Part shown: positions 29,101-36,412 of the stretch, piece after piece
How the letters are laid out: each line of letters starts with the position of its first letter
How positions within the stretch are numbered: position 1 is the first letter of the stretch
From: Rhizobium sp. P38BS-XIX
Lineage (GTDB): Bacteria > Pseudomonadota > Alphaproteobacteria > Rhizobiales > Rhizobiaceae
Direction: 5' to 3'
Assembly (NCBI RefSeq): GCF_012641435.1
Contig: NZ_JABAIJ010000015.1
Span: 82,497 to 146,496, forward strand
Length of the DNA: 64,000 nt
Translations under genes and position numbers: made by a program
The notes under the pieces: generated by a model
What the model saw: only the letters and a program-made list of their open reading frames with translations
What the model was told of the DNA's origin: nothing
The model's database searches: none

Positions 29101-29311
29101 CGCCAAGAAGATCGACGAACTCCGAGCGCAGAACGCGAACAGCGCGGCGCGTCGGCAGAAAGATGCTGACTTTGGTGAGCGACAGCGGATCATCCGGGTC
29201 ATGACGGAAATGTTCGGTCAGCCGGCCGTCGCACAAGGCGACCGCGAGAGTCTTCAAAAAGGGCAGGCCTGCCGGGATCGTCAGGATGCGTTGCCGGTGC
29301 CCGCCTGTCAT
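26120..29311 (-). CDS. addB: Double-strand break repair protein AddB (alphaproteobacterial type)
   Basis: AddB is the partner of AddA; it holds an inactive helicase part that reads Chi-like sites in studied homologues and a second nuclease. The roughly 1063-residue protein lacks a Walker A motif (IFLPTRRAVRVLRSEF stands there), as in other alphaproteobacterial AddB. The C-terminal nuclease shows GVADRIDIKNDKAADIIDYKTG. The four cysteines that hold the Fe-S cluster in Bacillus AddB are absent: the segment before the nuclease reads RLRRDPYAIYARRVL, and the end reads FEYGGDYDHLARV. An in-frame TTG at 29323 is an alternative start. Confidence 0.95.
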   Translation of the reverse strand: MTGGHRQRILTIPAGLPFLKTLAVALCDGRLTEHFRHDPDDPLSLTKVSIFLPTRRAVRVLRSEFVDLLGGRAAILPVIRPLGETDDDSGYFEEALPEAADLAQPLANTARLLELARLILAWRNKLPQIVRDIHSDSPLVAPASPADAIWLARNLAELIDSLETEDREWNELANLSAEEHALWWQLTAEFLAIASAFWPARLEELGKSSPARNRNAVLRAEAQRIAAMQHPGPVIIAGSTGSVPATAELIAAVAALPQGVIVLPGLDLSMPDEDWQLVAPETAIGERSDPTTRSHPQYGLSLLLKRLRVTRRDVETVDEAAEAMQMRAQILSRALAPAKATSGWGHWRKALPPEAITDAFAEVSLIEASNEREEATAIAIALRLALEKPGRFGGESQAALITPDRNLARRVTAELVRFGITADDSAGTPLSAMPQGTLLQLLLEAALRPGDPVAVVSLLKHPLACFGLPPETRLPGVDALEILALRGGVAEIDIATLETLLDIRLAEQASDRHAPQWRKSLAPEAVEHARRLAQQVTKACEPLIAALSLQTAEGLPTLSEWAERTGRALEAVAVDERGDLAALWSGEAGDTLASLLKDVIDTDGQLEADGPQWIDVMAALCVGQAVKPKALSHPRLFIFGTLEARLQSVDTLILGALNEGSWPGQTANNPFISRSMKTEIGLEPPERRIGQLAHDFEMANGTRDLIYSRALRQGSTPTVASRWLQRLIALGGDELEAAMKARGDQYRHWAGMIDEGDNQAPALRPAPRPPAELQPKSYSFSEVGRLRRDPYAIYARRVLRLDPVDPFNRDPGPAERGTLYHKIIDRFVREGHVAGTPDAALAMDRIIAELFDAQQLPDHIDSVWRPRFREVARAFLGWEAERRPEVRQTATEVPAGVEIEPIGIRLTGVADRIDIKNDKAADIIDYKTGSNPSPPQARALLDPQLALEAYALKQGAFRNIGALLPENLLYVRLRPGDRFKAETVNNEHSTRGGKTETKSAMDLAQESMDQLVKFVSLLQTGEKGFSSRLIPAQQFEYGGDYDHLARVSEWSTAETEQEGGGDE

Positions 29312-29315
29312 GGGG

Positions 29316-30047
29316 TCACGCAAGCGCCCGGAAATTCCGGATCGCTTCCTCAGCCTCGCCGATCGCCTCCGGCGTTCCCACGGTCAGCCAATGGCCGTCG
29401 AGCATCGTGCCATAGAGCCGGCCGTGCGCGATGGCCTTGTCGAAGTAGATGTTGATGTTGAACGCGTCATCCGGCGCATCATCAAGGAATGACGGGTGCA
29501 TTGCGATGGCGCCCGCATAGACGACGCCGCTGTGCCCGACATCGCGGTAACGGGCAAGCCCTCCGCCCTCTGCCATGCTGAAGTCGTTCTTGCCGTTATG
29601 ACCGGTGGTCCGGTCCAGCTCCACGCACAGCATCGCCATATCCATGCGCTGTGCGTCGTAGAATCCGGCTAAGCGATCAAGGTTGCTGGGATGACCAGGC
29701 TCTTCGCCGATCCAGAAGAGATCGGCGTTCATGACGAAAACCGGATCGCGGCTCAACAGCTTGAAGCCCTTGACGAGGCCGCCGCCATTGTTCATCAGCG
29801 CATCACGTTCGTCGGAGATCAGGATTTCGAGACCTCGATAATTGCGCAAATGCGTTTCCATCTGGTCGGCGTGATGGTGAACGTTGACCACGGCTCGCTC
29901 GACGCCTGCCTGCACCAGAGCATCCAGCGTATAGTCGATCATCGGCTTGCCGGCGATCGTCACCAGCGGCTTTGGAATGGTGTCGGTGATCGGCCGCATG
30001 CGGGTTCCAAGCCCCGCCGCCAATATCATGGCTTGCTTGATGCTCAT
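29316..30047 (-). CDS. murU: Nucleotidyltransferase, probable N-acetylmuramate-1-phosphate uridylyltransferase (MurU)
   Basis: The 243-residue protein begins MSIKQAMILAAGLGTRMRPIT, the nucleotide-binding motif of sugar-phosphate nucleotidyltransferases, followed by PKPLVTIAGKPMIDY and VFVMNADLFW (metal-binding Asp). Generic annotation would be mannose-1-phosphate guanylyltransferase-like, but the length and direct linkage to an AmgK-type sugar kinase match MurU of the Pseudomonas cell-wall recycling route, which makes UDP-MurNAc from MurNAc-1-phosphate. It lies about 75 bases after the TsaE-AmgK gene and just before addB. The ATG at 30047 gives the normal N-terminus. Confidence 0.82.
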   Translation of the reverse strand: MSIKQAMILAAGLGTRMRPITDTIPKPLVTIAGKPMIDYTLDALVQAGVERAVVNVHHHADQMETHLRNYRGLEILISDERDALMNNGGGLVKGFKLLSRDPVFVMNADLFWIGEEPGHPSNLDRLAGFYDAQRMDMAMLCVELDRTTGHNGKNDFSMAEGGGLARYRDVGHSGVVYAGAIAMHPSFLDDAPDDAFNINIYFDKAIAHGRLYGTMLDGHWLTVGTPEAIGEAEEAIRNFRALA

Positions 30048-30121
30048 TTCGTCTCGAACTTTCGATTCGTGTCTGCTTTCCTTAGCACAAGGCTGGAAAG
30101 CCGTCGCCCGGTCTCTGGCCG

Positions 30122-31633
30122 TTATGCCCGGCCAATACCGGCCTTCTCGCACCATTCGCGCAGAGGTGCGAGCGCATCGTGCTCGAAGGCGATGGCGAGA
30201 TAGGCGAGCGTGCGCGGCATATGCTTTAGATAGCCGGGCTTGCCGTCGCGCTGCAGGAGCCGCACCCAGAGGCCGGCAAGCTTGCAATTGCGCTGCGCCG
30301 ACATGATTGCCCAGCTCTTCAGGAATTTCGCTTCGTCGAAGCCGCCCTGGGCGTGGCGCAAGGCAAGATAGTCCGACATCAGCTGGTCGTGCAGATCTCG
30401 CTCGATCGTCACGCGCGCATCCTGAACCAGCGAGGCCACGTCATAGGATGTCGGCCCGATCATCGCATCCTGGAAATCGATGATGCCGACGCGCTGGATA
30501 CCCTCTTTTTCCGCCCGCCAGATGATATTCGGCGAATGCATGTCGCGCAGAAGCAGGTTCTTTTCCGAGTCTTCGAGCTGATTGATCAGCCCGTCCCATA
30601 TCTCCAGGTATTCGGCGCGTTCTTCGTCGCTCGCCGGGGTGCCGCGCTTCCAGGGCAGGTGCCAGTCGAGAAGCAGCCGCGCTTCCATCTTCATCGCCGT
30701 CCGGTCGAAATCCGGGATATGATGGATGTGGTCCGATGTCACCGGAATGTCGTGGGGGATCGAAAGCCCGTGCAGATGCGCGAGGCAGGCGACACTGGCG
30801 CGATAGCGCTCGGCAATGGGCTTGCCGTCGGCGTCGAGGACACCATCGGTGCCGAGATCTTCGATCAGAAGGATGCCCTGATCATAATCGGCGGCGAAAA
30901 TTGCCGGTGCGGCAAAACCATTCTCGCTCAGGATATTGGCGATCGCCACGAAGGGATAGCTGTCCCAGGCCAAATGCGCGACCTTGGGGTAGGGCTTGCC
31001 GTCAAGCACCGGCGGCCCTTCCGGCAGGCGCGGCCAGTCCATGAGAATGATGCGGCTGCTGCCGTCGGCAGGATAAACGGACTCATAGGCGCGCAAGGAG
31101 GCATCGCCGGTCAGAAAGCGTCGATGTGCGCCGCGATAGCCACGCGCATCCAGAAAGGCGCGGATATCAAGCACACGCTGGATGCGCGCCATCTGCTTGG
31201 CCGGTGCCGTGAGGACGGCGCGCCGCCCTTCGCCCTCATGCGTCAGCTTCAGGTCAAGGCGCTCTTTCGGTAGTTCCCCCTCGGCCATCTCGGGCCACTC
31301 GACAAGGCAGATGCCGGTCTGCAGGGCCTCATCGAAACCGAGCTCCATCAATTCGCTGGGGTCACCGAGGCGATAGAGATCGAAATGCGAGACCGGAATG
31401 CGCAGCTCGTAGGATTGGACGAGCGTGAAGGTCGGGCTCGGCACATCCAGTTCGGCATCGTCGGCTATGGCCCGCAGCAGAGCGCGGGCAAGCGAGGATT
31501 TCCCGGCGCCGAGATCGCCAGACAGAGCCAGACAGTCGCCTGCTTTCAAAGCGAGCGCCAGGTCCTCGCCTAGCTGGGCCGTGGCCGCATCATCCGCAAG
31601 GAAAAGCGAAATACTGCTGTCGGAGCTTGTCAT
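30122..31633 (-). CDS. TsaE - AmgK fusion: tRNA t6A ATPase plus anomeric MurNAc/GlcNAc kinase
   Basis: The 503-residue protein joins two enzymes. Residues 1 to about 160 are TsaE (t6A tRNA modification) with Walker A SGDLGAGKSSLARAL (39-53), VPSPTFTLVQSY and HFDLYRLGDPSELMELGFDEAL. From about 168 on it is an aminoglycoside-phosphotransferase-like sugar kinase: FLTGDASLRAYESVY, ILLIEDLGTDGVLD, a catalytic loop LLRDMHSPNIIWR and the metal motif GIIDFQDAMIGPTSYDVASL. The second half is the AmgK type that phosphorylates MurNAc and GlcNAc at C1, consistent with murU next door. The stop overlaps nothing; the start overlaps divL by four bases. Confidence 0.9.
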   Translation of the reverse strand: MTSSDSSISLFLADDAATAQLGEDLALALKAGDCLALSGDLGAGKSSLARALLRAIADDAELDVPSPTFTLVQSYELRIPVSHFDLYRLGDPSELMELGFDEALQTGICLVEWPEMAEGELPKERLDLKLTHEGEGRRAVLTAPAKQMARIQRVLDIRAFLDARGYRGAHRRFLTGDASLRAYESVYPADGSSRIILMDWPRLPEGPPVLDGKPYPKVAHLAWDSYPFVAIANILSENGFAAPAIFAADYDQGILLIEDLGTDGVLDADGKPIAERYRASVACLAHLHGLSIPHDIPVTSDHIHHIPDFDRTAMKMEARLLLDWHLPWKRGTPASDEERAEYLEIWDGLINQLEDSEKNLLLRDMHSPNIIWRAEKEGIQRVGIIDFQDAMIGPTSYDVASLVQDARVTIERDLHDQLMSDYLALRHAQGGFDEAKFLKSWAIMSAQRNCKLAGLWVRLLQRDGKPGYLKHMPRTLAYLAIAFEHDALAPLREWCEKAGIGRA

Positions 31634-34215
31634 TCTGCGGCGACGGAGTGGGGCAGATCAGCCGAAGGGATCCGGCATGTGACGGTCGTGCCCTTGCCGG
31701 GCTGGCTTTCAATCGAAACTTCGCCGTCATGCAGGCTGACGAAGCTTTCGACGATGGAAAGGCCGAGGCCAGCACCGCTGCGTTTGCCGGCTTTGCCGCC
31801 GGAAGCGAAGCGGTTGAAGACGCTGTGGATCAGCTCTTCCGGTATGCCGGGACCCTTGTCGGACACCGAGAAGACGAAATCCGAGCTTTCACGTCCGCAC
31901 TTCAGCGTGATCGTCGATCCCTCTGGGGCAAAATTGGCGGCGTTTGTCAGAAGCTTGAGCAGGATCTGCTTCAGCCGCTGCTGATCGGCGACAATGGAGC
32001 CGAGATGCGTCGGCACAGTGATTTCCAGCGTCACGCCGCTTTCCTGCAGCCGGTCTGCGATCTGCATCGAGACTTCGTCGAGCAGGTCGGAGAGCACGAT
32101 CTCGGAGTAATTCAGCCGCATGATGCCGGCATCGACCGTCGCCAGATCGAGGATGTCGTTGACCAGCGTCAAAAGCACGGAAGACGACGTCGAGATATGG
32201 TCGATATATTCGGCCTGTCGATCGTTGAGAGTGCCGATGCCCGGCGTCTTCAAGAGGTCCGTGAAGCCGATGATGTTGGTCAGCGGCGAGCGCAGCTCGT
32301 AGGAGACATGCTGGACGAAATCGTTCTTCAGCTCGTCTGCCTTCAGGAGCGCGTCGTTCTTTTCGGTGAGGGCGCGTTCGGCGCGTACGCTGTCGGTTTT
32401 ATTGACGAAGGTCAGCATGGTCTGCGCATTCGGCAACGGGATGACGGCGTAATCGAGCACCAGGTTGGAATAGAGCTCCAGCGTTCCTTGTGAGGATGGG
32501 CGCTCGTCGTCGAAACTGGTGATCTGCTCGGCGAAGCGCTTCCAGCCATCAGGCCGGTCATAGGAAGGCGCACAGGCTTCGGCCAGTGCTTGAATATGGG
32601 TGCCGGGATTTGCCTGTATTTCGGTGATGTTCCAGAGAATACGGAAAGCCGGATTGGATAGGCGGATACGCCCGTCGGGCCCGAACACCGCGACACCTTC
32701 GGACAGGTGGTCGATGGTCTCACCCTGAACCTTGACCAGTGTGTTGTAACGCGTTTCGAGATCAACCTGTTCGGTCAGGTTCTCGAATACCCAGGTGGCG
32801 CCGCCCTGGGGATGCGCTGTCGCGAAGACGCGCAGGATCTGGCCGTTGGGCAGATGCCATAGATCGGTCTGTGTATCGAGCGCACGATAGACCGAAAGCA
32901 CGCCATCCTTCCATGTCTTCCAATTCAGCTGCTCTGGCAGCTTCTTGGCGCCGCGCAGCCGGTCCAGAAGCTCGCTGTTGTCCGGGCGCTTCTCCAGGAA
33001 AGCGATATCGAGTTCCCAGAGCTGGACGAAGGCCTGGTTATAGAACTGCAGCCGTCGCTCGCCATCGAAGATCGCGACCGGGGTCGCCAGATGATCGAGG
33101 GTTTCGGCATGGCTTTTCAACGTACGGGCCAGTTCGGCCCGCACAGCTTCCGCCTCGGAAATATCGATGGCCATGCCGGCCGAGCCGTTCGACGATTTGA
33201 CGTCCACGACGTCGAAGAAGGTGCGGTTGCCATGAACGACGGTCGAGATCTTGTCGTGGAAAGGCGATTCCGGCGTCGTTGATGCACGAATGCGTTCGCG
33301 GGCCACCGTCGTCAGGAATTCGCGCTCCTCGCGAATGGCTTCTTCGCTCGAAATCGCTTCGACGGCTTCGCCATAGGCTTGGTTGACCCAGGTAAGCTTG
33401 CCTTCCGAATCGCGCTGCCAGACCGGAAGGTCGATGGCATCGAGCAGGTTCTGGAAGGCCGAGATCGAGGTCATCAGCCGGTCGCGTTCGATCTTCAGCT
33501 CCGCCAGTTCGGCGCGCAGGTTGTTGAGCGCGATGAAACGAACAAAGGCGCGGCCGCCGGAAATGCGGCCTTGGGCTTCGAGGATCTCGTCGCGATTGGT
33601 TTCGACAACGATATCGAAGCTCTGGCCGCTGCCGCGCAGCTTGTCGATCGCCTTGTCGAGTTCGCCGGCGGACCATGATTTAAGCCAGCGTCCGAAGGCA
33701 AGGAATTCGTTGTCCTGAGGGGCGCCAGTCTCGACAGGAAGCTGGCCGAGCAATTCGGGCCGGGCATTCTGGCCGTCCCAGATGACGATGCGGCGGTTCT
33801 TGTCGGCAATCAGGGCCTGGTATTGCGAAATGCGCTGGTTGGCGTCGGACAGCGCAGTGCGGATTTCGCGGCTTTCGCTTTCCATATTGCCGCGTTGCCG
33901 GACCATCCACACGGTCGACAGCAATGCCGCGGAAATCACGCCGATGATGATGGAGAAAACGGCCATTTCCGAAGAGGTGAAGAGGCGCACGGTCGTCTGG
34001 GCCACACCATCGCTCTGGGCCAGCACCGGGCTTGCGATACCGGCGATGAAGCCGCCGAAAACGCTCAGCCGCAGAAGACGGGTCAGCGATGCCAACCGGC
34101 CCTTGGTGGGTCCCCGTTTTGCCAATGGCGAAAACATCTGTTCACCGCCCCGTTGCAGCCGCGCCGCCGCCCGACGTAACGCTGACTGATACAGGCTGTC
34201 TGCCCCTTCAAACAT
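31630..34215 (-). CDS. divL: DivL-like PAS-domain pseudo-histidine kinase (tyrosine at phospho-site)
   Basis: The 861-residue protein has two hydrophobic stretches near residues 45-65 and 80-105, then several PAS-like regions (for example DLPVWQRDSEGKLTWVNQAY; ATPVAIFDGERRLQFYNQAF; GVAVFGPDGRIRLSNPAFRI), and a C-terminal kinase core. In the H-box, VQHVSYELRSPLTNIIGFTD, tyrosine (Tyr639) replaces histidine, the known trait of DivL of Caulobacter, which controls CckA rather than acting as a normal kinase. The ATP-binding part is intact (NAANFAPEGS, DKGPGIPEE, GAGLGLSIVESFV). Overlaps the tsaE fusion by four bases. Confidence 0.9.
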   Translation of the reverse strand: MFEGADSLYQSALRRAAARLQRGGEQMFSPLAKRGPTKGRLASLTRLLRLSVFGGFIAGIASPVLAQSDGVAQTTVRLFTSSEMAVFSIIIGVISAALLSTVWMVRQRGNMESESREIRTALSDANQRISQYQALIADKNRRIVIWDGQNARPELLGQLPVETGAPQDNEFLAFGRWLKSWSAGELDKAIDKLRGSGQSFDIVVETNRDEILEAQGRISGGRAFVRFIALNNLRAELAELKIERDRLMTSISAFQNLLDAIDLPVWQRDSEGKLTWVNQAYGEAVEAISSEEAIREEREFLTTVARERIRASTTPESPFHDKISTVVHGNRTFFDVVDVKSSNGSAGMAIDISEAEAVRAELARTLKSHAETLDHLATPVAIFDGERRLQFYNQAFVQLWELDIAFLEKRPDNSELLDRLRGAKKLPEQLNWKTWKDGVLSVYRALDTQTDLWHLPNGQILRVFATAHPQGGATWVFENLTEQVDLETRYNTLVKVQGETIDHLSEGVAVFGPDGRIRLSNPAFRILWNITEIQANPGTHIQALAEACAPSYDRPDGWKRFAEQITSFDDERPSSQGTLELYSNLVLDYAVIPLPNAQTMLTFVNKTDSVRAERALTEKNDALLKADELKNDFVQHVSYELRSPLTNIIGFTDLLKTPGIGTLNDRQAEYIDHISTSSSVLLTLVNDILDLATVDAGIMRLNYSEIVLSDLLDEVSMQIADRLQESGVTLEITVPTHLGSIVADQQRLKQILLKLLTNAANFAPEGSTITLKCGRESSDFVFSVSDKGPGIPEELIHSVFNRFASGGKAGKRSGAGLGLSIVESFVSLHDGEVSIESQPGKGTTVTCRIPSADLPHSVAAE

Positions 34216-34237
34216 AAGAGGTCTGTCTCCGTCCTTC

Positions 34238-34287
34238 AGAGCATGGTGCCGAAAAGTCTAAACGGCTTTCGGACGACATCATGCTCT
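34238..34287. repeat. Dispersed 50-base palindromic repeat, copy 1
   Basis: An imperfect palindrome that begins AGAGCATGGTGCCGAAAAG and ends TTTCGGACGACATCATGCTCT-like; the arms pair over most of their length. Near-identical elements occur at 39304-39349 and 47619-47668. Here it lies just upstream of divL, within the 317-base space to ahcY. Confidence 0.85.
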
Positions 34288-34466
34288 ACTTATTTGTTTG
34301 TAGAGCGGATTCAGACTTCGGGTCGAGCAGACCTGAAATCACCCGGCTCTACTGTGCCGCATCCTGACAAGACATCCCATTTTCATGGCTCCGGGCTTAC
34401 CCGGTTCGTCACGAATCAAGTTCAAAAACAATACTGCTTAAGGGAATCTGCGGAAAGGGAGCGGGC

Positions 34467-34502
34467 CAAAAAATAAGCCCCGGCATTTGTCAATGCCGAG
34501 GC
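34467..34502 (-). terminator. Intrinsic terminator downstream of ahcY
   Basis: Read on the minus strand, GCCTCGGCATT pairs with AATGCCGGGGC (one mismatch) around a short loop, followed by TTATTTTTT. It lies about 30 bases after the ahcY stop. Confidence 0.82.
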
Positions 34503-34532
34503 CACAAGATGTTGTGGATATTGATCTGAAGA

Positions 34533-35933
34533 TCAGTATCTGTAGTGGTCAGACTTGAAAGGACCTTGCGTCGTCACGCCGATATACGCAGCCTGCTCGT
34601 CGGAGAGCTCCGTCAATTTTACGCCGAGCTTGGCGAGATGCAGACGGGCGACCTTTTCGTCGAGGTGCTTCGGCAGCACGTAAACCTGATTCTGGTAGTG
34701 GCCGGGCTTGGTGAAAAGCTCGATCTGGGCCAGCGTCTGGTTGGTGAAGGAAGCCGACATCACGAAGGACGGATGGCCCGTTGCGTTGCCGAGGTTGAGC
34801 AGGCGGCCTTCCGACAGAAGGATGATGCGGTTGCCCTTGGCAAACTCGACCATGTCGACCTGCGGCTTGATGTTCGTCCACTTCAGGTTACGCAGAGCGG
34901 CAACCTGGATTTCGTTGTCGAAGTGGCCGATGTTGCCGACGATCGCCATGTCCTTCATCGCGCGCATGTGGTCGATGCGGATGACGTCCTTGTTGCCGGT
35001 CGTGGAGATGAAGATATCGGCCGAGGAAACGACATCCTCGAGCTGAACGACTTCATAGCCGTCCATGGCAGCCTGAAGTGCGCAGATCGGATCGACTTCC
35101 GTGACCTTGACGCGGGCGCCGGCGCCGGAGAGCGAAGCGGCAGAACCCTTGCCGACGTCGCCGTAACCGCAAACGACGGCAACCTTGCCGGCCATCATCA
35201 CGTCGGTGGCGCGGCGGATACCGTCAACCAGCGATTCCTTGCAGCCGTACTTGTTGTCGAACTTCGACTTGGTGACGCTGTCGTTGACGTTGATTGCCGG
35301 GAAAGGCAGCAGGCCCTTCTGGCTGAGCTGGTAGAGACGGTTGACGCCGGTGGTGGTTTCTTCCGTCACGCCCTTGATGGCGTCGCGCTGCTTGGTGAAC
35401 CAGCCCGGCGAAGCCTGCAGGCGCTTCTTGATCTGCGCGAAGAGGATTTCCTCTTCTTCGGAATGCGGGTTGGACAGCACGTCTTCACCGGCTTCGGCGC
35501 GGGCGCCGAGCAGGATGTACATCGTGGCGTCGCCGCCATCGTCGAGGATCATGTTGGAAAGACCGCCATCGGCCCACTGGAAGATCTTGTCGGTGTAGAT
35601 CCAGTAGTCTTCCAGGCTTTCGCCCTTGACGGCGTAAACCGGGATGCCGGAAGCGGCGATCGCCGCAGCTGCGTGGTCCTGGGTCGAGAAGATGTTGCAG
35701 GATGCCCAGCGGATATCGGCACCGAGAGCGGCCAGGGTCTCAATCAGGACGGCCGTCTGGATCGTCATGTGCAGCGAGCCGGTGATGCGTGCGCCCTTCA
35801 GCGGCTGCGCTTCGCCGAATTCGGCGCGGCAAGCCATCAGGCCGGGCATCTCGGTTTCGGCGATCGTGATTTCCTTGCGACCATAGTCTGCAAGGCCGAT
35901 ATCGGCGACGATGTAGTCCTTTTCAGTGCTCAT
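34533..35933 (-). CDS. ahcY: Adenosylhomocysteinase (S-adenosylhomocysteine hydrolase)
   Basis: AhcY splits S-adenosylhomocysteine into adenosine and homocysteine with bound NAD, relieving inhibition of methyltransferases. The 466-residue protein shows GSLHMTIQTAVLIETL, NIFSTQDHAAAAIA, the NAD Rossmann motif VCGYGDVGKGSA, and the C-terminal LDEKVARLHLAKLG ending in DHYRY, where Lys and Tyr close over NAD. The long form (about 465 residues, with the 40-residue insertion) is usual in alphaproteobacteria. The ATG at 35933 is preceded by an in-frame TTG. A palindromic candidate operator lies about 130 bases upstream. Confidence 0.98.
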   Translation of the reverse strand: MSTEKDYIVADIGLADYGRKEITIAETEMPGLMACRAEFGEAQPLKGARITGSLHMTIQTAVLIETLAALGADIRWASCNIFSTQDHAAAAIAASGIPVYAVKGESLEDYWIYTDKIFQWADGGLSNMILDDGGDATMYILLGARAEAGEDVLSNPHSEEEEILFAQIKKRLQASPGWFTKQRDAIKGVTEETTTGVNRLYQLSQKGLLPFPAINVNDSVTKSKFDNKYGCKESLVDGIRRATDVMMAGKVAVVCGYGDVGKGSAASLSGAGARVKVTEVDPICALQAAMDGYEVVQLEDVVSSADIFISTTGNKDVIRIDHMRAMKDMAIVGNIGHFDNEIQVAALRNLKWTNIKPQVDMVEFAKGNRIILLSEGRLLNLGNATGHPSFVMSASFTNQTLAQIELFTKPGHYQNQVYVLPKHLDEKVARLHLAKLGVKLTELSDEQAAYIGVTTQGPFKSDHYRY

Positions 35934-36061
35934 CAATTGGTCTCCAGCCTGAACGATGCAATCGCGCCGAGGCTGAACGCCCTGGCCGAATGCAACAAGA
36001 ATTGCACGCTATAGCGTGTGGATGATGCCGTGTATCAGGCTTCAGGAGGGAAATCAATGAA

Positions 36062-36091
36062 GATATAAAGAAGTCTTTATGTCTTTATATC
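36062..36091 (-). promoter_or_regulatory. Candidate SahR-type operator upstream of ahcY
   Basis: On the minus strand, GACATAAAGA, two bases, TCTTTATATC forms a near-perfect palindrome (36062-36083), with an overlapping further half-site (CTTTATATC as read on the plus strand, to 36091). It is the only AT-rich palindrome in the ptsH/ahcY space. From memory, ArsR-type SAH-responsive regulators of alphaproteobacteria use sites of this kind at methionine-cycle genes; that assignment is inference. Confidence 0.55.
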
Positions 36092-36115
36092 TCGGCAGGA
36101 GCTGGCGGCCGGGGC

Positions 36116-36412
36116 CTACATTTCCTCGCCGAACTTGTTGGCGACCAGCTGGTCCAGAGCCTCGAGCGCTTCGGCCGCCTGGTTGCCGCTTGCCGTAACC
36201 AGCACGCTGCAGCCGGGGCTGGCTGCAAGCATCATCAGGCCCATGATCGAATTGCCGCCGACCGTCGTTCCGTCCCGCGAAACGGTAATCGCCGCGTCGT
36301 AGGCTTCGACGGTCTGCACGAATTTTGCTGAGGCGCGGGCGTGGAGGCCGCGCTTGTTGATGATCAGGAGTTCCCTGGAAAGCTCGGTCATGGAGGCGGT
36401 GCTATCCGTCAT
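36116..36412 (-). CDS. ptsH: Phosphocarrier protein HPr (PTS)
   Basis: HPr passes phosphate from Enzyme I to EIIA proteins. The 98-residue protein has the phospho-histidine in KRGLHARASAKFV (His24) and the regulatory serine in GGNSIMGLMMLAAS (Ser55), the site used by HPr kinase. The kinase is encoded two genes upstream, so Ser phosphorylation is likely real. In rhizobia this HPr belongs to a sugar-permease-free PTS that has regulatory roles. The start overlaps the EIIA stop by four bases. Confidence 0.96.
   Translation of the reverse strand: MTDSTASMTELSRELLIINKRGLHARASAKFVQTVEAYDAAITVSRDGTTVGGNSIMGLMMLAASPGCSVLVTASGNQAAEALEALDQLVANKFGEEM

Noticed and set aside
29316..30047. Mannose-1-phosphate guanylyltransferase
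   Set aside because: The fold alone allows it, but the short length and the AmgK-type kinase directly upstream fit MurU better.
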